Assembly (NCBI RefSeq): GCF_000151665.1
Contig: NW_013171866.1
Coordinates: 1 to 64,000, forward strand
Reading direction: 5' to 3'
From: Blastocystis hominis
Taxonomy: Eukaryota; Sar; Bigyra; Opalinata; Blastocystidae
Length of the DNA stretch: 64,000 nucleotides
In this document: piece after piece, positions 23,216 through 33,203 of the stretch
Layout of the letters: each line of letters starts with the position of its first letter
How positions within the stretch are numbered: the stretch's first letter is position 1
Made by a program: the position numbers and the translations under genes
Notes under the pieces: model-generated
Databases searched by the model: none
What the model saw: the letters and a program-made list of their open reading frames with translations, nothing else
What the model was told of the DNA's origin: nothing

Positions 23216-24288
23216 CTACTTTCTATATATGCGTATCTTGGTTTTCATAATCGGATCATTTGTCATTCCTTCCATCACTTCAAACAAGGGTGCTTTCATC
23301 AGTCGTTTGTATATCTGCTGAAATTCTTCTATGCATCAAGAAGCACACATAATATTACCATTTTCTGGATGGCAATCTGTACTGAGCACAAAAAGAATAA
23401 GTGAATCGAGAATATTCATTCCCAATTCTCTGAGAGTGAAATGAAATGAACATTCTTACTCATATTGATTTGGTTCGTGTGTGAGATATGAATAGCAAAT
23501 CTCTAATAACAACTGAATGGTGTTTGTTTCAAATTGAGAAAGCATTTGAGGAGTGATTTCGTTCAAAATCGACTGAAAGTCTTTTGAAAATATGTCAACA
23601 TCGTTTTCTCTAAAAGATTAAAAAACATAAACTCATTATCATTACTTACATTGCATTCCATAACTTGTTTTTCACCTTCATTGTATCTTCATCGATGATT
23701 AATTCTTCTTCAGAAGCAGAAGCAGAAGCAGAAGCAGAAGCAGAAGCAGAGATAGACGGAGAATCCTCATAGGTTGGCTTTTCAGGAAGGGGTGGAAGAT
23801 GGACTTCTAATCCATATTGGCGATAGACTTCCTCCGTTTTATCAACCCCATCATGAATGAATCTTACTACATAAAACACATTATGACATCTTTACTTATA
23901 TGATTTACTTCGGTTTTCGGAACTTGTTTCTCTGCTGGAGAGTGAGGGGGTGTAATATGGATCGAAAATGAAGGAGAGGCTGGATGTGGATCTTGTTTTG
24001 GTTCAATACTCTTTTTATCTTCTTGGAAAGACAAGCTCACCAAATCCTAAATATCACGGATCATCCATTTATCAACAAATGAAGTATCTGCCACTTTTCT
24101 TTTCTTCGCTATGGGAAATGACTTGGTAGAAACTATTTCCGAATCGTTAACCGTGGTAGAACGTTTCGTTATTGAACCAGTAACGTTCAGATGTTGGTTT
24201 TTCTTCCTGTCTTGTAGATACTTTTTCATGCGAGCTCTACGAAATATTCTTTTTCCATACCATACTTCGCTCCTCCCATCCAATTCAT
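23216..24288 (-). CDS. Unrecognised protein with a nuclear-localisation-like motif
   Basis: From ATG 24288 (MNWMGGAKARMKKYLQD after a 29-nt intron) to TAG 23216, joined by introns of 29, 30, 29, 38, 30 and 30 nt. The first part is basic and carries AKKRKV, like the SV40-type nuclear signal. The middle is proline/serine-rich (SFSIHITPPHSP) with a Ser-Ala repeat. The last about 110 residues look like a folded helical domain (IFSKDFQSILNEITPQMLSQ, LGMNILDSLILFVLS, FQQIYKRLMKAPLFEVM). I recognise no family. The 3'-end motif of the upstream MFS gene lies only 37 nt before this start codon. Confidence 0.65.
23709..23750. repeat. (AGAAGC)n coding microsatellite
   Basis: About six hexamer copies, encoding the Ser-Ala run of the nuclear protein on the minus strand. 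Confidence 0.93.
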
Positions 24289-24324
24289 TGCAGTATTTGA
24301 ACGTTTTTCATTTGGAGGGAATTC

Positions 24325-24332
24325 AACAAACA
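24325..24332 (-). terminator. 3'-end motif TGTTTGTT
   Basis: Exact motif about 90 nt past the TAA of MFS transporter 2 and 37 nt upstream of the next start codon. Confidence 0.7.
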
Positions 24333-24420
24333 AAATAATTCATATTTTTGGAATTGCAGTTATTTCAATTGGCTATGCCTTACTTTAATTGGAGAATAAA
24401 TCTCCATCAGACACAGAATT

Positions 24421-26202
24421 TTACACTTGTGGATTGTCCTTCTCCTGGGATTGAACTTGAGTTATTTTTTCTTCTGTTTGAGGAGCGTTAACACTGTTTC
24501 CCTCGGTTTGAGGAACACTAACGGTACTTTCCTCTGTTTGGGGAACATGAACACTGTTTTCCTTCGTTTGGGGAACATCTACGGTGTTTCCCACTGTTTG
24601 AGGCGCATTGACGCTGTTTCTTTCTGTTTCGGGAATAGTAAGTGTTATTTCAGCTATTTGAGGAATAACAACGGTTTCTTCCGATGTTTTCTCTCCATTC
24701 AACTCACTTAGCTCAATTGACTTCGAATCGCCGTTATACAGAGATTTCTTGCCAATTATCTTAGCATTCGTCCAAGTACTCACATAGAGCATAATGCAAA
24801 AACCAATGAACCCAAAGACAGATGAGAAATAGTAGATAGATTCACTATCACGCGTATATATGGCAGATAATACCAATGGACCGACAATTAAGGAAAAAGA
24901 GCAAAACAAGTTATTCCAAGAAAGAACAGTTCCCTGATAATCAGGATTGGTTGTGGTCTATTCGTTATATTCATATCCACCATATTGTACAGAAATAATC
25001 GATGCGGAAGTGGGGCTACTACAACAGTAGCCAATCCAAAGCAAATAGCTTGCCATGATATTTCCATAAACATTGCTGATTGCTCCCATTAAAATGTAGG
25101 ATATGAGTTGCGTAAATAGACCGATAGCGGCCAAGTTTGGAATGCAAATGTACTTCGTTACCCAAGGATACGCAAATGCCTGAAGCACAAAACATAAAAA
25201 GCTTTGTATTATTACAATAATACTATGAATGACAAGCAGTATAAATGATTACGAATAAGTAAGAGAATTAATTTGCCATTTATCTTTCACATAGATTCCA
25301 TAGCGAGAGTCAAAAGCGCTAATTACCCATTTATTGCAGAACTCGACGATAAAGCAAAGAACCATCGTTGAGGTCACTTTCACTTTCACTTTTAATTCTG
25401 ATTTTGATTTTGATTTTGATTTTGATTTTAATTTTATTTCTAATTTTAGTTTTTTATGTTTTTCTTTTGCTTCCGCATGTATGTCACATTTATTCACTTC
25501 ACTCTGCTTTGCTTTCTTTGCCTTCAGTTCTTTCTCTTTCAGAATTTTAGGATTTGACTCTTTCAAAAAGATCAGTGCTACGATCATAGCAATTCCCGAT
25601 ACAACTCCAGCAACATACATCGGGAAGTGGTTGCTTATTTGAGCCAATATACCACCAATTGCAGGTCCGACAATATAGGCAAAGGAAATACAAGCATCTA
25701 AACGAGATAAATATTTGTTTCGGTCTTCTGCTACTGTTACATCAGCAACAACTCTAAATTTCATAATATTGTCATTCGTTTACGCTTGAACCAAAATTTG
25801 AGATCCTGCAAATAATCCGGTGAATGCTCGCCAGAATATGAGAGGCCACATTGTATTCGACATTCCTTGAAACAGAGAACCTATATCCTTATATTGTCCT
25901 ACTATTTCTACCAAAGCACGACCCAAACAATGACAACAACAAAAATGGTCTTCTTCCAAAAGAATCGCTACCAGGACCCATGATCAATAAACCTAAACTA
26001 TATATATCTATGATTGTAATATACTAATGAGTTGCATGACAGAATACGCACTAAATAGCAAACCTTCTTGCATTGAAGTGGAATCAAGCTCGTCAGCCAG
26101 ATAAGGAAGAATAGGCACAATAAGCGCATGGTTTAAGGTATCAAGAAAAACTGTGATGAATGCTAATACTAAAATAGTCCTTTCTCTCTTGTTAATTGCC
26201 AT
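24421..26202 (-). CDS. Major facilitator superfamily transporter 2
   Basis: Paralogue of transporter 1 with the same exon layout, from ATG 26202. TM1 is VLAFITVFLDTLNHALIVPI, followed by the GSDSFGRRP loop. The central loop is lysine-rich (KLKSKSKSKSKSELK) and contains an (ATTTTG)n microsatellite near 25396-25432. The C-terminal tail carries about five copies of a 12-residue repeat (such as EGNSVNAPQT, ENSVHVPQT, ESTVSVPQT) that transporter 1 lacks. Membrane helices outside the near-identical patch have diverged, so this is an older pair with a recent homogenised segment. Substrate unknown. Confidence 0.82.
24463..24640. repeat. 36-bp coding repeats in the tail of MFS transporter 2
   Basis: Degenerate tandem units encoding variants of NSVNVPQTEE on the minus strand. 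Confidence 0.8.
25512..26079. repeat. Near-identical patch shared with MFS transporter 1
   Basis: Partner of 19376-19943; see that entry. Confidence 0.88.
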
Positions 26203-26281
26203 AGTATTGATATGTGGATTGCTACCGTGTGTGTACTATACATAATAAGTCTGTTTTAAAAATACCTCCACTTAACAAATG

Positions 26282-26523
26282 TTAAATAGAATTATTGCAG
26301 ATAGATAACATAAGATCTTTGTTTTCTATAAACAGAAACACCCTAGATTTCAATAATATGCCATTCGATTCTGATACCATCAAAACATTCTTTCGCATGT
26401 CAAATTCATTGTTCTAGTACTTTTACTACACTCAAATAACACAACTACCTTCCGTGATACAATCCTCTTTCCATACACATTGCTTATTAACAAAATTAAT
26501 ACGATTACCTTTAGAAATCTCAT
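26282..26523 (-). pseudogene. Truncated 5' copy of OST3/OST6, or new chimeric small secreted ORF
   Basis: The duplicated segment carries the first 45 or so codons of OST3, including the signal peptide and the 35-nt first intron. At the breakpoint (about 26361) the frame leaves OST3 and runs about 25 codons into unrelated sequence before TAA at 26282. Intron removal leaves an intact frame of 68 residues. Without the thioredoxin domain it cannot act as an OST subunit. It also carries the promoter that faces acyltransferase copy 2. Confidence 0.75.
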
Positions 26524-27806
26524 TTTGATCGATTTCAATTCATTTCATACATTTTCGGAATTCCAATTTTACTTCACATTTCAAAATATGATCAACTTAA
26601 CACTCATTCGAAATATCATATCGAGTTTATTTACATTAATCTATATAAACACATATTGTTTTTTGTAAGTATGAGTTTGAAGTATAACAAATAGATATGG
26701 TTTGTTTTGTATGTTACGTGGAGAAGGGAGTCCATTTCGCATATCCAAAGAGGTAAATCGTAAAACTGGAGTGTGAACTAGGTAACTCACATATTTCATC
26801 CCCGTTTCTATGTAACAGAAGACTCAAAACCTGTACGAACTGGTCATACAATGTATTTTGTAAATCATCGTTCGTTTGCTGACTACTTTGTTGATTGTTT
26901 CTTAACCGGCGGTTCGAGCTATTTATCGCGATTGGCAATAATATTATTTGCTCCTGGTCCTAGTTATTGTGGATATCTATTGAATTTCGTATGGTTTTTC
27001 TTTAAACGTCGTGGAATGGATCGTAAATGGTTCACTCGCTTTACAGCTTCGAAATGGCATGTTCGGTAACTGATTTTGAACGTTTCTTTAACTTTAGATA
27101 CAACAACGGATGTATTGCTTATCCTGAAGGTCGAATATTGAAAGAAAGTAGAAAGTCCCAACTTCGTACAGGAGTGATGGAAGTTGCATACAATTTGAAC
27201 TGTCCTTGTCAGATAATAATAAAACGTGGAACAGAAAACATAATAAATCAAGACAACTTCGAATTACTGGAAAATGTGCCTGTAACGGTGTGTGTATCGG
27301 AGGTTTTGATTCCTCACGACTATAAATCGAAAGAAGAATGGTTTAATAAAGTAGGTGATGTATGGGATAAAACGAATGAAAGTTTGGAGAGGTGTAAAAT
27401 TGGTAAAGAGATAATCGCTCCACTTCCTGGAGTGAATACTGATTTATGTATTGATGAGAAGATATCTGAGAATGCAATCGTGTATTCTGTTTCGGTGATA
27501 ATTGGTTTAGTTGCTTTATGTTATGCATTGTATCATATGTAAACATATATGTTTGTTGATATGTTTGTTATAGATATATGAATGTTATATGTAATAATGT
27601 GAATATCGTTTATAAAGGTATATTTGATTCCTGTTAACAATAACAATCGAAATGAAATTGAAATTGAAATTGAAATTGAAATTGAAATTGAAAATGATTC
27701 GATTGTATACAGACTTTGAATTGGAATGAGTGAAAATAAACAATGATGGAGTTAAACGATGTTAACTTATTCTTTGTTGGGTGTTTGATCATTCTCGGAA
27801 GGTTTT
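26361..27806. repeat. Segmental duplication, copy 2
   Basis: Partner of 17012-18437. The left end cuts OST3 after about 45 codons and the right end cuts the MFS gene about 15 codons before its stop. The GAAATT-type hexamer run after the acyltransferase gene is 18 bp longer here. Confidence 0.95.
26588..27542 (+). CDS. Membrane glycerolipid acyltransferase, copy 2
   Basis: Same gene as 17237-18191 with start, introns, NHRSFAD, YPEGR and both 3'-end motifs unchanged; I found no coding difference by eye. It keeps its own upstream region, including the OST3 5' fragment, so it may be expressed. Two identical copies would double gene dose. Confidence 0.82.
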
Positions 27807-27892
27807 TGTTTCAGATTTCAATCAATAGACACATCTTTTGTCTACAAACAAACAGAGATTTGCGAAAACCTTCTCTATCAATTTCAAACACT
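27543..27892. other. Intergenic stretch with orphan MFS 3' end
   Basis: Holds the 3' part of the duplicated segment. About 27764-27806 is an orphan piece of the MFS C-terminus (minus strand, ending in codons for DQTPNKE). The 3'-end motif of the DEAD-box gene follows at 27847. Confidence 0.75.
27847..27854 (-). terminator. 3'-end motif TGTTTGTT
   Basis: Exact motif about 40 nt past the TGA of the DEAD-box gene. Confidence 0.65.
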
Positions 27893-29538
27893 TCAGGCTT
27901 CTAGTCTTATATCAGGTTGATGTGCTTGTCGGAGCAGCGTTCTATACTCCTGAATCAATGCCCATCCATTTGTAATGAACGCCGTTACCGTCCCCTTTCT
28001 ATCTGCCCTTCCCGTTCTTCCGGCTCGATGCAAAAACTTCTCGATCGTGTCGGGCATCTCATAGATAATCACATTATCGACACAAAGATCGATTCCTCGC
28101 TCCAAAAGCGACGAAGTAACGAGAATATCGAGTCCTCCTATTCTCTTCATTTCTCTCCAATCCTCACCTTCTGTAAACGCACGCATAATCGCGTCTCGAA
28201 TCCTCTGCGGGTACTGACTGTGGATTCCACAGCAATGAAACTGTTCTTGGCGGAGTTTCGCCACCAGATCTTCAATCGCTCCGATGCTATTCACGAAAAT
28301 CAGGACAGGAGGCTGTTGAATCATCCGCAGCACATCCAGCAGCTTGCTCTAGCAATAACCATGCTATTCAAAGCGAACGAATCGATTCTGGAAGGAGATG
28401 AGGAAGCTGTTGACTTGGATATTCGGGCTGAGTTGTCCCTGCAGACTGCGCAGCCCATTCGTGCTGACAGTGATTGCGTCGATCACGCAGCTGTTGATTA
28501 GACGCTGCACGGAGATCGGGAACGTGGCCGAGCACAGCTAGACTATGAAAGCAAAGCAAAAAAGCAAACAATCGTCTGTACGGTTTCATCAGGAAGCATG
28601 TTTGCGATCTAAAGGAGAGCTGAATACAGATGATGATGCTACGTATCGGATTTGGTTCTCCATTTCCACATCGACGGCTTTGTCCGCCTCGTCAAGTACA
28701 AACACTTTCACTTCGTTTAATGAGACCAGCTTTTTGTGAAGCAGATCGATTAATCGTCCTGGAGTGCAAACGATCACATCAATTCCGCCTTGAAGGGCTG
28801 ATTGCTGATCTTCGATCGATTCGCCACCCCACGCCCCCAGAACGCGGTGTTGGTATTTTCCATCAGGGGTATAACGACGCTGAACGTAACGGAAAGAATT
28901 GAGACATTACTGAATCCAAATTGGTATCGTAAAAGAGATGAGGAGATCTTTCTTTTACGAGAGGAGCGCAAATAAAATAGGAGAATTCTCGCATTACTTG
29001 GGCTGCTAGTTCACGGGTTGGCTCAATGACGACCACGGAAGGATTAGCAGAGGGCGGATTGATCTGGAAAAGCTTTAGAATAGGAAGAATAAACGCAAGA
29101 GTCTTGCCTGATCCCGTTCCAGAGTGGATGATTACATCACGTCCAGTCAGAACCATGGGAATGGCCTGCATCTGAATGGGAGTCGGAACCTAAAGCTAAA
29201 GTAGAGTTTGATACACATACACTGATTTCGCGAAAAAAGAGACGTTTTGCAACAGGATCCTCTAGCTTCAGGTCTTGAAAGTGCATAATGGGCCCGCTCA
29301 GATCATCTCCAGTTACCTGAATATGGTTTTGCATTCTAACGAGCACAGATTCGTCGTGTGTTAACCTTGATTGGAAGCATCCATGATATATATTCTTTCG
29401 GGTTTCAGTATAGTCGATTCTTTGTATCTTCCGGATTGGTATGAAAACTCGCTCTCCCGAAGCAGTTATTGATCCCTCATTAAATGCTTCATAAAGATCG
29501 TTTGATCCTGAGCGTTTAGATGACCCACTTTTGTCCAT
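27893..29538 (-). CDS. DEAD-box RNA helicase
   Basis: ATP-dependent RNA helicase. From ATG 29538, short introns (one of 31 nt before the Q motif) join all signature motifs: PTPIQMQ (Q), SGTGSGKT (I), PTRELA (Ia), TPGR (Ib), DEAD (II), SAT (III) and HRAGRTGR (VI). The N-terminal extension of about 100 residues carries an [16 protein letters not shown] segment, as in nuclear DEAD-box proteins that have an R-x-H-x-I-x-V-x-G lead-in. DDX59, DDX41 and similar are candidates, but I cannot place the subfamily. Two or three exon borders between 28.3 and 29.0 kb are not resolved. Confidence 0.85.
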
Positions 29539-29574
29539 TTAATAAATTATAGTTAGTTATATTTTTTGGGAAGA

Positions 29575-30069
29575 ATGCAAGTGAATGGTTTTATATTCTA
29601 AACTGATATGTAGACTCCTGAAGAATATATTAAGCAACAGCTGCGTTCAGCTCCCGATGATTTTGGAGCTTTCTATGATCCTTCAAGAAAGACGAAGCAA
29701 GTGTGGAAGTGGGAAAAATTCGAAAGGTTGGCGGAAAATCAGAACGGTTCGAACTCTGCCTCTTTTTTCCTTGCACGCAGAGCAAAGTTTTTGGACCACG
29801 ACAGACTAGACAGACTGAGGAGAGAAGATGAACAAAGAAAATTAGATTTGGAAGCGAAGGAAATCGCTGCTGCAAACAAAGCCGAAGTAGATCGAAAACT
29901 AGCAAAGAACCGACTAAAGCGTCAAAAGAAGAAGGAAAGAAAGGAAAAGTATGAGCTTCGTCAAAAGGGCGAATTACCACCCGTAGCTGTAAAGAAGATT
30001 GTCCGCGATGAATCCGCTGTAAAATCGGTTGCTGATTCCATCCGAGTTCAAAATGAACAAGAATCTTGA
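29575..30069 (+). CDS. PRKRIP1-like (DUF1168) splicing-associated protein
   Basis: From ATG 29575: MQ, a 33-nt intron, then TPEEYIKQQLRSAPDDFGAF and a highly charged helical body. Segments such as NGSNSASFFLARRAKFLD, RLDRLRREDEQRKLDLEAKE and KLAKNRLKRQKKKERKEKYE follow the PRKRIP1 order: a GSGSGEFHVYR-like segment, a long helix, then the KxAKxRxKRQKKK tail. In animals this protein sits in the catalytic spliceosome. Its start is only 37 nt from the divergent DEAD-box start, suggesting a shared promoter. Confidence 0.68.
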
Positions 30070-30079
30070 TTGAATTGTT

Positions 30080-30087
30080 AACAAACA
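30080..30087 (-). terminator. 3'-end motif TGTTTGTT
   Basis: Exact motif about 5 nt past the TAA of the TBCCD1-like gene. The convergent PRKRIP1-like gene stops at 30069. Confidence 0.7.
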
Positions 30088-30091
30088 GCAT

Positions 30092-31775
30092 TTACGCACT
30101 TAATAGCTTAAGCGATCTTCTCATCTGATCTTCATACGCTGTAGGGAGGAGAGGCAGATCCATCTCATCAGATCCATCCTCCCCTACAAAAGGAGCAAAT
30201 TTCTCAGGAGGCAACATAGCGCAAGTAAAGTGATCCGCATTTCGATCCAGTCCGATATTCCAACAATTCCTTCCCTCCAAGCCTGCCTCTTGGAGTCGTG
30301 TAAGCAGTTGGGTTCGCGGAACGTTGTACGGAGCCACCACGCATTCTGCCGAGTCTGTCTGAACGAAGAGAGGGTTTGTAGGAGTGTAGAGGTAGAGCAG
30401 GAGGCCGCTGCTCGCTCTAGATGTCAGCGAGGAAGCGAAGCGAGACGAGACGAGAAGGCGGCCGCAGCAGACAGAGAGCGTCACGTTGCTGCAGTTGTGA
30501 AGCACAACGATGTGCGAGACCACGGCGAGCTGAACGGTGCAGCCGACGCAGTCCTTCATAACAACGAACGTGAATCAAAGAAACAAAAGAGGAGAGCAAA
30601 GCAGAGCAAAGCAGAGCAAAGCAGAGCAAAGCAGAGCAAAGCAGAGCAAAGCAGAGCAAAGCAGAGCAAAGCAGAGCAAAGCAGAGCAAAGCAGATCAAA
30701 GCAACACAAAACAACACAACACAAAACAAAACAACACAACACAAAAAGGATATGAATAGCGGTTGCTGTCTTCGATGAGACAGTTTTCACATCGAAGCAG
30801 ATACAGCGTTTGGCTCGCTGTACTCTCCGATTTCTCAGCCACGCGGTCTTGCAGCATGTGAAACAAAGCGGGCTCGCGTTGGAGCAGTCGGCGATTGAGC
30901 CACTCGGGGAAGGGAACCAGCGAAATGTTATTTTCGATCAAAAGAATCAGATCGAAAACGCTGTAAAAACCCGATTCATCCAGCAGAGAGCTCGGAAGCA
31001 CGCGCTGCAGCGGTTCCGATTCGCTCTCCGTCTCGCCTCCGCGGAGTAAGAGAGAGAGTGAGTCCAGCGTGTCCTTCGTAATACGCAGACAGGGGATAAA
31101 AAAGTTGTAATCGCCATCGATCGCAAGCCGAACGATTTCCTCGACATCATCGTCTGGCTGCTGCTCGTAATAGAGGCAGACCAAGAGGATGAGGAGATTG
31201 TCGAACACAAATGTCGAGCGTGTGATGAACTCAGCGTTGTAGGCCGTCTCGTATTGCTTTGATTAACAACAGCAGTCAATATTTTACCAATTGGGATGTG
31301 TAGACATCGTTTCTCCCGTAGATCTCGTTCGACATGGACAGAAAAGACTGCATGTCGAACGAAGTGTCAACCACATGTTTAGAGTATAGCTGAATAAAGA
31401 AAAACAGGATCAATAGGTCACAATTTAAAAATGAAGCTAGGTATAAGTCAAGAAAAAGTCGAATTACAGGTAGATCTGGTAAATGACTGCATCACTTCAA
31501 ATGATCTAGACAATCACCCCTCTGCTTTTTAATATACAAAATAGCTTCATTTTCACGAACTAGACTGGATTCAGCCGTAAAGGTACGCCAATCACACATA
31601 CTAAAACGGTATAAAATAGCAACGTTCTGTACTCAATCTGACTTATTCCAAGGCGCTTTAGACCCAGAGAAAGACGAATCAAATCTTCGAGTGTAAACGC
31701 CGTATCCTCTTGGCTCCTCCTCAACTCTAGCGACAAAATGTCAAAGGTATGATGGTTTACCGCAAAATAAACCAT
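30092..31775 (-). CDS. TBCCD1: TBCC domain-containing protein 1 homologue
   Basis: Homologue of TBCCD1, which positions centrosomes and basal bodies. Conserved blocks in order are YSVFDLILLIENNISL..EWL, the beta-helical TBCC domain (CVGCTVQLAVVSHIVVLHNC, NVTLSVCCGRLLVSS, LYLYTPTNPLFV), the linker ECVVAPYNVPRTQLLTRLQE and the C-terminal FTCAMLPPEKFAPFV..LPTAYEDQMRRSL. All follow human TBCCD1. The start is probably ATG 31775 (MVYFAVNHHTFDIL). Exon borders between 31.4 and 31.6 kb are unclear. One intron near 30.58-30.74 kb is unusually long because it contains a decamer array. The divergent glycosyltransferase-like gene starts 60 nt away. Confidence 0.83.
30601..30700. repeat. 10-bp satellite (GCAGAGCAAA)n, ten copies, in a TBCCD1 intron
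   Basis: Nine perfect decamers and one with a single change, flanked by degenerate ACACAA-type repeats to about 30745. The TBCC domain continues on either side. Confidence 0.95.
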
Positions 31776-31834
31776 CTGGTCCAAGTTCTAATCTTCTATG
31801 AAACTCCCTGAAGAACCACAAATGTTTTTGTGCT

Positions 31835-33095
31835 ATGGTGTGCCACTATCAGAGTAGACTGAATTGGCCTATAGTTCTTGGTCTATTCGTTGTATTTTTC
31901 GCCGTATTGATTTCTGCACTGTTTTTCCGTTAGGTCAGGAATATGATTTGGTATTCTGCTAACTACAGTCTAGAAGTTAGTGATGTAATGTCGTCCTTTA
32001 GTAAGGTGATCTTTGCTGTTGTTATCTCAAGACGGTGTTTTTTTCGTTTCCAATAAGGAGTTAAATGATAGAGAATTTTTTTGTTGGAATTCTTCTCTCA
32101 TCCATTTCCATTCAGACTATAATCGATACCAAAGTTACTTTCTTGTCATGGTCACGACGATTAACAATATCTCTGTACGTTTTTGATGGTTACTCACAAC
32201 ACAGGAAATTAACAAAGATGTTTCTAATACTCTCTACACATTATCTTACTTTCAAAAGCATTATTCATTTAAAGCAGTTATCTTTTCTAAATCGAGAGTC
32301 GTGGATGAGTTCTGCAAACATTATGGACTGACAGTAATAACCGAATTCTCGTATTTTCATTATTGCCATCGTTCTGTACTTACGCTTAGCACAAACCCCT
32401 ATTCTCTCCCATATTTTAACTTCATGCTCAACCAAGCGCGCTTTCTCTTTTCGTCCGCCCACTACGGCTATCTGAATAGCGACATTTTGGTCTCCACCGA
32501 ACTATTCCGCACTCTCCACGAATGCCAGCATTTAGTGAGTCGAGGTGTCGTGAAGCCAAACGTATTTCCCTTTCTCCCTTTCTCCCTTCTAGTATCTACT
32601 AGCCGGCCGTGTTCACGAAATCGACATTTCTCTAATCCCATCGATCCCCACATCCTCAGAGCCCTTCGACTCGATCGTTTTTCGTCTTGCGAACTCTTCG
32701 CGTGCCGCGTTGCGACATATCCACAGCGCGGTTGGGATTGTTTCGCCGTAATGATCGTAGGATTACTTCGTGTTTTCGAGCGCGATGGACCTGTCGAAGC
32801 TGCACAACGTGGTGGTGGGGCGAAGCCGGATTGACAACTATTTGATGGATGTGCCGCGAAGACAAGGCGGCTCGTTGATTGATGCGACATTGCAGAGTGA
32901 GGAAGGAGCGCGGGGTTAAGCGTAGTTCCAGCCGTACATCAAGGGCTTTGCGGGTTTATGTGTCGTGCGAAGCCAATGCGCCTTTCGTTCATGAACCACA
33001 ATTGGAACCGTTTTTATCTTCTGTCGCCTTGGGTTGGGTTTGGATCGTTAAATAGGGCTGATTACACCTTTCGTTCGTTAGAGGGGGGTTCTTGA
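31835..33095 (+). CDS. Type II membrane glycosyltransferase-like protein
   Basis: ATG 31835 opens a short cytosolic stretch and a membrane anchor (PIVLGLFVVFFAVLISALFF). The lumenal part, joined by introns of about 30-58 nt, has the marks of a poorly characterised eukaryotic nucleotide-sugar-transferase-like family: YGYLNSDIL, LLAGRVHEID, ADYFVFSSAMDL, VVVGRSRIDNYLMDVPR, LIDATLQ and IPAVHQG. The NSDIL segment fits a DxD-type metal site. I recognise the pattern but know no assigned reaction. Joins in the anchor-proximal exons (31.9-32.1 kb) are uncertain; from 32148 on the model is strong. Stop TGA 33093-33095. Probable location is Golgi or ER. Confidence 0.68.
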
Positions 33096-33203
33096 TTGAT
33101 AGATGAGGAATTGCGTAAAAAGTATAAGGGTTTGGTAATCCATTTGTGGTAATTTTTTCAATTCTCAGTATTTGTATGTGTTTGTTGGATCTGTTGAACA
33201 TTT

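Noticed and set aside
26361-27806. Mobile element as the cause of the duplicated 1.43-kb block
   Set aside because: No terminal repeats, target-site duplication or transposase; the ends cut host genes at arbitrary points.
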